Shown: in pieces, positions 11,530 to 21,609 of the stretch
Layout of the letters: every line of letters begins with the position of its first letter
How positions within the stretch are numbered: position 1 is the first letter of the stretch
Origin: Myxocyprinus asiaticus
Taxonomy: Eukaryota; Chordata; Actinopteri; Cypriniformes; Catostomidae
Reading direction: 5' to 3'
DNA length: 64,000 bases
NCBI RefSeq assembly: GCF_019703515.2
Contig: NC_059379.1
Span: forward strand, 21,999,880 to 22,063,879
Made by a program: the position numbers and the translations under genes
Notes under the pieces: model-generated
Database searches by the model: none
The model's input: the letters and a program-made list of their open reading frames with translations, nothing else
What the model was told of the DNA's origin: nothing

Positions 11530-11965
11530 TGTCATGATCCCATTTGGACTGCCCTTTGTTTGTTTGTTTTGGTTGGGTGTGTGTTTGTTTGTTTTATCAC
11601 ATGGCTACATTTGTGTTTGTGTCAGTCATGTGCTCCCCTGACTCCACTTCCTTGTTTCCCCTCACCACTCCTCCTCTAGTGCTCATTTAGTCTGTTGTTG
11701 TCACCTGTTCCTCATGCATTTCCCTCAGTATGTATTGTGCCTTCTTCCCTCATGTCTTTGCCAGTTTGTTCCATAAGTTTATGTCTTCAGTTGGTTTGTA
11801 TTACTCTTCGGTTGGTGTTGTATCTGTTCTTGCTTATTACTCATGTTGGTTTTTCTTGTTTTCATCCTCAATAGTTTTGTTTGTGTTTTGAATTATTTTG
11901 AATAAAAGCCCATTTGACTCACCATCCTGCATTTGGGTCCTAATTTCCTTCAGTGTTTTGTGACA
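11530..11965 (+). mobile_element. Solo LTR (gypsy type), 436 bp
   Basis: Begins TGTCATGATCC and ends TTTTGTGACA, with the 5'-TG...CA-3' ends of an LTR. GAATAAAAGCCC near 11899 is a likely polyadenylation signal, followed by GCATTTGGGTCC, common just before gypsy U5 ends. Flanks TAAAC (11525-11529) and AAAAC (11966-11970) match at four of five bases, fitting an aged 5-bp duplication. Confidence 0.75.
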
Positions 11966-11992
11966 AAAACTAACCCTAAAAGTTTACCACTG

Positions 11993-12297
11993 TGTGACAA
12001 GGTTCTTTAACACTCTGAAGGAGGAAGTGGGAGCCGGGTGAACAATATTTACAACACTTTTTCAGTGCAACACAGGAACCAATTACTTTTCAGCCCAAAC
12101 AGAATCACACTCCATCAGCGTTGTGCATCTCTCTCTCCCTTCTGGCAGACTGGACACCCTTTTTATCCCCCTCCAGCTCTCACTGAAACACAGAACTGCT
12201 GTTAGAGATAATTTCCCACAGATGTCAATCCTTACCGTTCTCCCTCTCCTGGCCTCGCTCTCCACAGACATCGCTCGGCCACACCTACATCACCACA
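11993..12297 (-). mobile_element. Solo LTR, 305 bp, with perfect 5-bp target duplication
   Basis: On the minus strand it begins TGTGGTGATG and ends CCTTGTCACA. CACTG occurs at 11988-11992 and 12298-12302 as a perfect target duplication. A TATA-like GGGATAAAAAGG lies near 12155-12170 on the minus strand. There is no internal region, so this is a solo LTR left by recombination between LTRs. Confidence 0.82.
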
Positions 12298-12302
12298 CAC
12301 TG

Positions 12303-13540
12303 TTTAAGGTCAAGCTAATGGAATCTTTCTAAACACCAGAGATATTGTTGACACCAGAGTGACATTTTTCTGATGCAGGACAAACATTGCTAGGGTGACA
12401 ATTTCAAATGAGAGTGGCTTGTCATAAAAGCATTAAATCTTTTTCTGATTTCAGCAGTTGAAACTGTCACTTGGTTGTCCTTTCATTTCAACGATACAGC
12501 AAAATAAATTAGGTAATAACCACAGGCTTTAGAGGCATGGTGATGCACAAAACACAGTGCTAAAATATACAGCTTGAATACAGAAGAATGTGCTGATGTC
12601 TTGATTTTTTTTTGTTTTGTTTTTTGTGGGGGGCTTATTTTGAAATCAGATGGAAAAACAGGATGACCATCCACAGTTACTGAAGTTACTCTCCTGGTTG
12701 CTTAGGAAGTAAATTGGTAGATCTGTGTCATATAAACCCACAGAAATTTCAGACATGTGGGACATCGGCTCTCTATGTGTGCAGTTCTCTGTATAGTTTG
12801 GTGCTCTTCAAAACGAGAAAAGCAAGTACAGTATAAATCTGTATAACTCTGTCATTTTATTGACCTGAAGAAGGCAATATCTGAGCTGCTGCCATGAAAG
12901 GTTAGAAAATCTGCAAGCACAGCAGGTATTTAGCAGACACTCAGCCATAAGGTGAGTGTCTTTAGTTTGTTCGTTACTGGGGCTTCATAATCAAAGCACT
13001 TTTTAGTCAGCATCTTCAAGTGGAAAAAAGTACTGCAATGTACTTGTAGCAAGACCCTGAAGTTCAGGGATTGAAGAAGTGGGAGATGGTGATTCCAACA
13101 CAGGAATGTCTTTTTATTCAACAGAAAACTTGTTCGCAAGGTTGAACATAGAGTAAGACATGGGAATTGCATGTGTTTTAAAAGGTATACATTCAAATTA
13201 AATTAGTAATTATAATATTTGTTGGTCAAAAAATGGTCTGACAATGGTTGTCACATGAAATGTTTTCAATTTTATAAATGTATACAGTTACTTAATTTAA
13301 TTATTTGTTGGCCAAAACAATGGTTTGATATTTTTGTTTTTTATGTACCTTTACATCTTAAATTTTTGCTTATTTATGTTTTGCTTCATAATTGTTTTAC
13401 TATTTAAATTTAGCTTGAAAGCCTATAGCTTGTTTAATGGCAGGTTTCAGTGTGACAACTTACCCCACAATTGAGGCATGTTGTCACAAATGGTCAATAT
13501 TTACATGGACATCAAAAGCCGTTTAATGTGAGAAAGTTGC
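12303..13540. other. Non-coding, no clear element
   Basis: AT-rich sequence with only short open frames lacking known motifs. Contains a T-rich stretch near 12604-12630. The end (about 13497-13520) has TTTACATGGACATCAAAAG, possibly the edge of another inverted-repeat unit. Confidence 0.45.
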
Positions 13541-13560
13541 TTAACTCTGAGAGACCCAAA

Positions 13561-13581
13561 TATATATATATATATATATAT
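13561..13581. repeat. (AT)n microsatellite
   Basis: About ten TA dinucleotides followed by an A run, just inside the left end of the piggyBac-like element. Confidence 0.9.
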
Positions 13582-13962
13582 AAAAAAAAAAAAATCACCT
13601 TTTATATGTTGTTGTAGGAGGCCTCTAATGCAGAAATAAATGAGTTTTTACATTTTTGACATTTTAGTAAGTTTTTAGGGAAAAGTTGTAATATTGCATC
13701 GTTGAGCCTGTTGGGTAGCAGAATTTCAGTGATTTTACTCACTGTCTGAACAAATGTAGAGAACATCTAATGGTTAATTTGCAGGGTGTACTGCTTATGT
13801 AGCCCCATAATAGTAGCCTATATATCTATACACTAATAATCACACAATAATGATAATCAGACAAGTCATATTTTTATGAAAAAATTGTTTATAATAAAAA
13901 TATGTTCAGGTTGTATTTATAAAACCTGATGAACTGAATGAAAACTTTGGCATTTACTATGT

Positions 13963-14274
13963 TTAGCTCTGTTCATAGCCCTGACCTGAAAAATCAGTGT
14001 TGGGACTGATAAAATCCTTTTTCAGCCAACGATACCTGTCACAGGGCATAGTCTGTGTTCTTGAATGGCTTGGTTTTGTTGGCAGGATGTCCACATACTC
14101 ATCTGATGGGCAGTCATTGGGTTTTATATTTTCCTTTTCCAGTTCACTGGCATCTCCACATTCCTCTTCATCACTTGTATCAGAGTCCTTCTCAAAGTCA
14201 CTGTTCCCATTTTGGATGGCATCAATGACATCATACACATTGTAGATAAGACATTCTTTCCTGGCTGGTGGCAT
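13963..14274 (-). pseudogene. piggyBac transposase N-terminal exon
   Basis: Starts MPPARKECLIYNVYDVIDAI just after a splice-acceptor-like TTTCATTTCAG on the minus strand. It continues with an acidic stretch (DSDTSDEEECGD) and ends RYRWLKKDFISPNTDFSG, the basic-aromatic motif that precedes the core domain in piggyBac transposases. The frame then reads a few more codons to a stop; TTTTTCAG/GTCAGG there could also be a splice site. No DDD catalytic domain follows within the element. The upstream poly-F frame extension is only the polypyrimidine tract. Confidence 0.65.
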
Positions 14275-15259
14275 TCTGAAATGAAAAAAAAAAAAAAAAA
14301 AACTCACTGATTATTTTCCAGGCTAAATAATGTCAATGCAAATAAATCCCAATCATACTTACACGTTTTAAAGAATGGACCCATTCCACAGAATTGACCC
14401 ATTCCACAGAATTCACACAATACTGTCTGGCTAGCTTATTGTGCCCTCTACTTATCATGCTAATAGCACTTATACCCCCTATATTCCAGAACATTATCAC
14501 CTGTCCCTCATGAAGCAAGCAGATATTTGGGCAAACAAGCAAAGCCCAGAAAGGAAAACAGGACCAGATAAGTATATTTTATAAATGATAAGATACAGAT
14601 AGTTTCAAAAATTGCTACACAAATGCTTTCAAATTCTCAAATAAATAAATTATTCTTTAATTCAACTTGAACTTATCATTTAATAATCATTTAATTTTGA
14701 TTGAAACTCAAAATGGTAACAAAGAAGACATTTTAAACTTGTGAATGATCAAAAATAGTATGTTTCTATTAGTATTTTTTTTTCACATGGAACAGGTGAG
14801 AAGTACAATTCATCCAAGTAATGTGTGAGGTGCACAGGCAAATTTTGCTATCCCTTTCACCCAGTGTTACAAAATTACAACACTGACATAACAAGCTCAA
14901 AATCTAATATGATCAAAGCATTCAACAGTACCTTAATATCTGCATGATCTAGACATATTACTAATCACAGAAAAAAAATATTTTAGGCATTTTACTTACT
15001 TGAATGTTGATTTATCCAGTCCAGTAAAACAAGATGATATGCTTCAAGGCAAGTTTGCAGGTTGTGTAAGTTCATGGCCAGGTGAACAGGCCTATTTACA
15101 AAATCTACCACCCAATAGCATTGCAAGGCTTAACAATAGGACCTATTAGTTGTGTAAATGTGGTCTTAGAGAGAGAAAAAAAAAAACATGTGCAGGTATT
15201 ATTTTAGTAGAGCTAAAATTTATGTTGTAATATTACAACAGTGGGCATCACAGGGTTAA

Positions 15260-18190
15260 GGCTAGAAATCGGTGTCTGCATTTACATGAGCTGTGTTTTC
15301 GGCTTTCTCTTCACTCCTGTATACATGCGGCTTATTCAGTAAGCAGCTTTCCACAGCAACGTACTATAATTTCCCCGCTTGTGTAAATGACAAACATGGC
15401 ATCCAAGTAAGACTTCGCTATTTTATTCTCTGTTTCTTCTACTGTAGTCGATATTTTAAATTAGTGTGTAAAAATGGTTATAGTTTATAGTGTATGTGCT
15501 TTTCCCACTGTCCTCCCAGAAATGTTGAATTCTTTCCACTGCGTTTACCTGTTGTTGGGCTCCATCCTATGACGTTTGTTATCTGGTCTGTTCATGCACA
15601 TGCACACTCCTGAAAAAAACAGTTAGAATGCGGCCTATGCATTTATATGACATAAGCCACATTCTCAGGGAGAAACCCAGGTGTTACACCAGAACGCCAC
15701 TTTCTGCAGAAAACTTGGAATGAACCATTTCCATAAGTGCATGTAAACGTGGTCAATAATTGTTCAATGATCTTTTGTCCAGGGCAGTATCAATGGAAAT
15801 TTTCAATAGTTGTTTTTTTATTTTTTATTTTTTATTTTTTTTTTTTTTTTTTGTGGCCAACATTTTAAGATATTAAAATAATGTGGAAATTGAATTTTTA
15901 AAACTAAACTTACCCTGAAAAATATTAACCAGAGCAAACCAGAAGTGTGACAATACTGGTGCTGCTTCAGCAAGTAATCTAAGCATTGCATTGATCAGGA
16001 AAGTACAGGAATGTGATGTCTACTGTACCTATGCAAAATATCAATTAGGTAGGAAAAATTTACAGTGCCAAAGATACTCAGCCAGTGAAAGCGGACTAAA
16101 TTAATTTTCTCTAAAGAGAACCTTTCTCCACTGAATAAACAATTCTCTGTTTAAATGTTACAAAGGATGCAAATCTCACTCTGTTAAGATCAAACATCTC
16201 ACGGACTACAAATAATTATTAGGTTTAAACAAAATGTGTTGGCTGTTAATGGGGAAAAATATTGTACTGAAATTTTTGTATAAAGATAAAGATTGTTTGT
16301 GACAACAAATGTTCATTCCAGATCATTAATTGCTGAGTTTCAATTGTTGTTCTGTTCTCTCTTTCCCCTCTCTTTCCCAAGGCATTACAACATATCTGAA
16401 TTAATCACCAGCACAGAATGCTTGCCTGAAAATATGCATTTGTGCAGTATATACAGTATGTATTTTCTCTTTCCTTAACAGTGAAAAAGATGTTAACCTT
16501 GGTGCTTTGATTCATGGTAACTGTGGGTTTGGAATTTCACACTTCACATCCTTCAGGAAATCTTTTTCTCCTTTTTCTTCCTCTACTCATTTATCTGTTT
16601 TTTCCCCCACTGAGCAATCCACACACAACATATGTTACGCTCTGGAACACATACAAATCAGAGCATGCAGAACACATGTAAACAAGCTACGCTGCACAAG
16701 GTATATATTTACGGCTAAAATATTGATTATAAAACTGGTTGGCAATGATGAATGTGCTATATACTTTGGGTGCACACACCATGTCAGAATGTAACCACTT
16801 GACATGACTGTTTGACATGCATGTAAAGCACCAGTAAATTTAAATCTTACATATTTCTCTTGTCTTTTGTTTCACTAACAATAGCTTGAACTCTTAGTCC
16901 AGTTTAGATGACAGAAGCATTTTCCGGTTGTTAGTTCACATTCTATATCTCATCTAATTGTCAAAGGAAATTAAAAACAAAAGCAATTAGAATATCAACA
17001 GCTAAAGGCATATTATGAATTTGAATTGGAATACTAAAAGAAAAGTAATTAAGGTCTCAAAATGTCTGATCTAAGAGTTAGTTGGAAATTGATCTGTTGT
17101 AGATTTCCACATGCTGCTAATAATTACATAAAAATGGCAAAACTAACATATGACCAAGTTCATATTATCATACCATTATACTTACAGTATATATTTTTAG
17201 AAAGATTATGAATAGATTTCACAAGTTAATGAACAAATAGTGCCATGAAATCACAAGTAAATTGTATGCTAGTATGATTGAAATTTTCCAAAAATAACAT
17301 GTTTCTCTGCTAATCTTTTTATAGTGTGGAAAATATTGTGCTTCACAAGGTTTTTACCTCTATTTCTGCAAAACTGCTAACAAGACAATTAATGGGTGTC
17401 ATTAATAAGACATGTTATTATATTGCTGTCTGAGACTATATATATATAATTTTATTTTTTCTCATACTTTAGACTTGTTCCTCAGAGGAGACTAATTTGA
17501 CTTTTTATGAGATTATGACAAAAATAATTCCGGTTGACTAACTTTGCAAATTGTACATGTCACAAACCACTTTGTGAGTTGCAGAATCTGCAATGTGAGG
17601 GGTGGCATATAGCTATCCAGTCCAATTATGGATTGATGTCACCACTTTCAACTCCAAAACCCACCTGCATAAGCTTTGTAGCAATGCACACCTAGTTTGT
17701 GCTTGACAGAGAGGATGGATTGCTGAAGGAAGCCAGTTTCCCTTGCTATACCTTCTAAATGTTCATATTTATTTCTATCTTATTTAATACCATGCAGGCA
17801 CATTTGAAAGGAAGAAAAATGGGTCTTGGCTGCAGTGCCTGCTCAATGGCATGTGTGCTTTTCAGCATTTCAAATGAGTCTGAGAAAGTCATTTCAGTTG
17901 AAATCTCTGCTACTCACTCTAATACCACAAGCCATTCAGTGCAGGCATTCTAACAAATTCATTTGATCCTGTTCTTTGTGTAAATGACGTGTTGATGTCA
18001 TATACTATGCAGGTCATTTCTCAGGCCAATTTCTCTGCGACTGCCTTGAGCTATGACCTCAAATGGCAATGGACCTTTTGTATAGTTGAATAAAATATCT
18101 GGTTCATCTTTATCATGTGATGAAATACAGAGAATAAAGTCTAACTTAGAGTCAGATATGTTTGTATCTGTAATCACAGTATAACTACAA
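15260..18190. other. Non-coding, AT-rich, with minor repeat traces
   Basis: No coding motif on either strand. TTTACATGAGCTGTG near 15280 and GCATGTAAACGTGGTC near 15738 look like inverted ends of an old element that the piggyBac unit may have entered (partner end near 13497). T-rich tract at 15815-15852. The rest is unremarkable. Confidence 0.4.
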
Positions 18191-18194
18191 CACT

Positions 18195-18620
18195 TAAAGT
18201 AAAGTTCACCCAATAATGAAAGTTATTTCATAATTTACTCAAAATAATGTCACTCTAAACCTGTATGACTTTCTTCCTTCCATGAAAGTCCTCAAAGGGT
18301 TTATTTACTATGATAACAGAATAGTGACTCTGGTTTGTTAAGCTCAAAAAAGGACAAAATTATTATTGACTCATGCACTATATTTCAAGTCTTTTCAAGA
18401 GATACAGTATGCTTACTTTGTGTGATGAACAATGACAAATTATTCACTATGAAATGGAATCATTAATAAAGAGCTGAAATCAACTATAGTGGCTATGTTG
18501 ATAACATCAAACCTAATTGTTCCTAATAGCAATTTGTGATCAAACGTGCGACATGACATCATGATGTTTGCTCACGAGGCGCAATGAGAGTAAATGAGGC
18601 TTGGTGTTATCATCATTTTA
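18195..18620. repeat. Dispersed repeat, Angel-like left end
   Basis: Begins with a degenerate AAAGTTCACCCAATAATGA and goes on to AATAGTGACTCTGGTTTGTTAAG, GACTCATGCACTATATTTCAAG and AACATCAAACCTAATTG. The same succession occurs at 45440-45870, so the two are copies of one dispersed family. No coding content. Confidence 0.65.
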
Positions 18621-18814
18621 GACATACAATGGCCAGTTATTTTGTCAATTTTTGCTCCACTAACAAAAATAGTTCCAAACAAAGATCAACCATTACATGT
18701 CACTGAGCACAGACAAGCAAAGTAACCCAAACAGTGAAGCACCTGAGTACTGTTATACTAAATATCAGCTCACTATGAATGCTGCTTGTCCAATCATATT
18801 AGAGGAGTGGAACA

Positions 18815-19007
18815 ACATTTACATTTATGCATTTGGCAGATGCTTATATCCAAAGCAACTTACAGTACATTTATTACAGGGACAACCCCCCTGGATCAAC
18901 CTGGAGTAAAGTGCCTTGCTCAAGAACACAATGGTGGTGGCTGTGGGGATTGAACCAGCAACCTTTGGCTTATCAGTTCTGAGCTTTAGCCCACTACGCC
19001 ACTACCA
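18815..19007 (-). mobile_element. tRNA-derived SINE (possibly V-SINE type)
   Basis: On the minus strand a tRNA-like head has an A box (TGGCGTAGTGGGCTAAAGC, ~18985-19003) and a B box (GGTTGCTGGTTCAATCCC, ~18945-18962). The tail reads GTAAGTTGCTTTGGATATAA, then GCATCTGCCAAATGCATAAA. The same tail module occurs at ~36222-36275. A and B boxes form an RNA polymerase III promoter. The family name is from memory of similar fish SINEs. Confidence 0.7.
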
Positions 19008-19009
19008 CT

Positions 19010-19990
19010 TCACTGGCTGTTGTTTAATATGTAATATGCATTACATCAACACTACAATATAAAACCTTGGCATTTACACTGTTTGTTATAACACTTTTGT
19101 ATTAACGCCTGACCAAGCGTTTTGTAATCATTGGTCAACATCACTCTTCCTGCATCTTCTGTTTTCACTTTGAAATGAAGAATATTGCCAAAAATGTGTC
19201 AACTGTAACCAAGCTGCTTACATGTTCTCCGATTTCCTGATGATGTAGGGCCAGGCTTTCGCTGCACTTGAGTGGCTTTTAAATTGAACCATGAAGTTTA
19301 AAGTTGCTTTGGGTATGAAGCAAAACTTTTTTAGCATTTGTGTGTGGCCCAATGTATTATTGAGACGTGGGACTGCATGCTTTGAAATTAATGTGCGCAG
19401 AGCGTGTTGTTTACAAAGCTTTGTCAATTTGTTCAGCTTGACGGCAACAGTCAGCATGTTTTCGGTCGCAACTTGCGGAGCAGCATAGGTAGGTTTGAAA
19501 GAACAGAGGCTTTCACTAAGCTAGGATAAATAGTGAAGAGGCTCAGGAGGTGACTTCTTTGTCTGGTACAGGTGTCCTAGTTGCACATTAGATTTGGAAG
19601 CACTAACAATGTACTTGCATATCTAAAATGGCTCATGATTTTCTTCTGTCAGTCTTATGAAAGCACCAGCATTCCTAAAAGTCTGGACAGATTATTTAAA
19701 AAGGAATATCCAGCAATTGCTGGAAACATCTAATCTTCCCTGTAATATACAATATGAAGTGATTTTACTATGCACTACATATGCACCAGATTATAGGAAA
19801 TGCTTACAGCATAGCAAGGATCTCCAAACAGGAGAATTGGCTGATGGGTGCTGCAGGTAACACATATCCTTGAATATGTCTGATGCTGCAAGGTTTAATT
19901 GCAAAGGACAGAGTGCAGGAACTTTGCCAGTTGAGACAAACCACTGTCTTTACCACTTGACCACATAAGTATCCCAGCTATCAAAGACAG
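19010..19990. other. Non-coding, no clear element
   Basis: Only short open frames without known motifs. Nothing further seen. Confidence 0.4.
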
Positions 19991-19997
19991 GAAGGCA

Positions 19998-20355
19998 TCC
20001 TTAAAAGGGATAGAAATAAAAATGATGCCAAATATGTACTCACCATCAAGTTGTTCCAAACCCATATGACTTTCTTTCTTTTTTTTTTTTTTTCTGTAGA
20101 AGGAGAAGATAGATTAAAAACAAAAGGTGTTGAATAAAAAAATGAAAGTGAATGGTAACAGACTGGCAGTTGTAGTGAGAATCACACATGCACCAATTGA
20201 AATGAACTGGGCCTTACATAAGACAACAAATTATGTGGTGATTTTTGATCACACGTCACTTAAGGTATGTATGTGTGTGTTTATTCATATGAGACGGCCC
20301 CTCCCTCCATTCTCGGGGCACCAGCTAAGGAGTTTCACTTTAACAGTAAAAGAAT
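19998..20355. repeat. Degenerate Angel-like short inverted-repeat element
   Basis: AAAGGGATAGAAATAAAAATG, then TCAAGTTGTTCCAAACCCAT and ATGACTTTCTTTC, follow the order of the left arm of the family seen intact at 49388-49574. The right arm is not clear. Confidence 0.5.
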
Positions 20356-20489
20356 GATCCAAATGGGCCATTCAGTAAATTAGAAATATGTAAATTGGAG
20401 GGAGTCGGTCATCTGATTAATCTGAAGGATTCGTAAATTCAGCCTAACCCTTTAGAGCTCTTCTGTATCATCAACACAAGGAACACACA

Positions 20490-21560
20490 GTTGTAATAAA
20501 ATGAGTTTTATTTACAAAAAGATAAACAAGAATAACTAACAAAAACTACAAATTGTACTAATATGCTAAAATAAATGAATTGGTAAATAAAGTGCATAGG
20601 ATGGGAAGATGCAAGTGGTTGAATTGGATGTAGCAATGGCAAAGTATGATTATTATCTTATGGAAGATAAGTTGCTGTTTCTCTGTTAATTAATAAGGTG
20701 AAAACCTTATTTCTATTTAAACAAATAACTCAAAGATTATTTGCAAGACATTTGATACACAGGTTATGTAATCTTAAGAACATTAGAAAATCATAAACTG
20801 ATTGTATACACTAATGCCAAGGTCTCAGGAAAGAGGTTTAGTAGTGATATTTACGTTCTCCTTGATCGATTGATGAGTTCGGTGATAGCGACATTTTCCA
20901 CTGGGGCTTAGGGCCACGTTACAGTGGGGAAGGAGCTGGATTCCATTTCAACCACCTTGGACACAAAGGAGCTGAGGAATGCTGATCTCCTAGAAGCACC
21001 GAGGGGGTTCTTGCAATCTGGAACACGCAGATATACAGCCCTTAGGTCGGTGCAGGTTTCTTCATCTGGAACACACAGATGCACGAAACCTGAAGAGAAG
21101 GTTTGCTCACCAGAGCTAAACCTTGTTGCCGTAGTTATCTCCCTGGTATAGGGATTCCGAACTTGGCGTTGCAATAGTCTCTTGTAGTGAGACTTGGTAC
21201 TTGGTCAGTCTTCTGCTGTCTCTCGGATGGAGACTAAGAAAGTTGGATGATCTATTATCCTCTCTCTCTCATGGAGTGAGACTTAGCAGGTTGGATGGTT
21301 TATACTCTGTTACATCTCCTACCACTCAGGCTAGATATTTAGAATGTTCATTATTATTCTGTTATTGCCTCTCTCTCGTAGAGTGAGACCAGAACAGAGA
21401 AGTGTTATTATTCTGTTATTGCTCCCAAACTCGAACAGCTGGGAACTCAGAACAAAGGTGTGGATATTGTAAAGATACTTTATACATTCCTGATGAGGAA
21501 AGGATTTCAGTTTGGCACCTTCCTGTTTTAGGGTTATGATTGGCTGCCTCCCTTCTCTGT
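20490..21560 (-). repeat. LTR-like region with promoter and polyadenylation signals
   Basis: On the minus strand a CCAATCA box (~21537) and GTATAAAGTATC (~21478-21489) are followed ~950 bases later by AATAAAACTC (~20502-20511). This spacing of promoter and polyadenylation signal suggests a long LTR or a retroelement leader. An open frame at 20908-21174 has no motif I recognise. LTR termini and a target duplication were not found, so the class is uncertain. Confidence 0.3.
21172..21395. repeat. Array of four short hairpin-forming repeats
   Basis: The motif of CTCTC or GTCTC, a short loop, then GTGAGAC or GGAGAC recurs near 21178, 21212, 21260 and 21369; two copies are followed by a shared GTTGGATG. 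Each copy can fold into a small stem. Copies are imperfect and unevenly spaced. Confidence 0.55.
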
Positions 21561-21609
21561 GTGGAACATTTCCATATTTTAAAGTACATATTTAGAACAA
21601 TGTATTTAA

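Larger units (their letters stand above)
13541..15259 (-). mobile_element. piggyBac-like element with TTAA ends, transposase mostly deleted
   Basis: Left end reads TTAACTCTGAGAGACCCA (13541); the right end in reverse complement reads TTAACCCTGTGATGCCCA (15259). The two agree at 14 of 18 positions, and both include TTAA, the piggyBac target. GTTGTAATATT occurs near both ends as a subterminal inverted repeat. Inside, only an N-terminal transposase exon is found (13963-14274). It could move only with a helper transposase. Confidence 0.72.

Noticed and set aside
18940..19007. tRNA gene
   Set aside because: tRNA-like boxes are part of the SINE; no cloverleaf could be drawn and the SINE tail follows.
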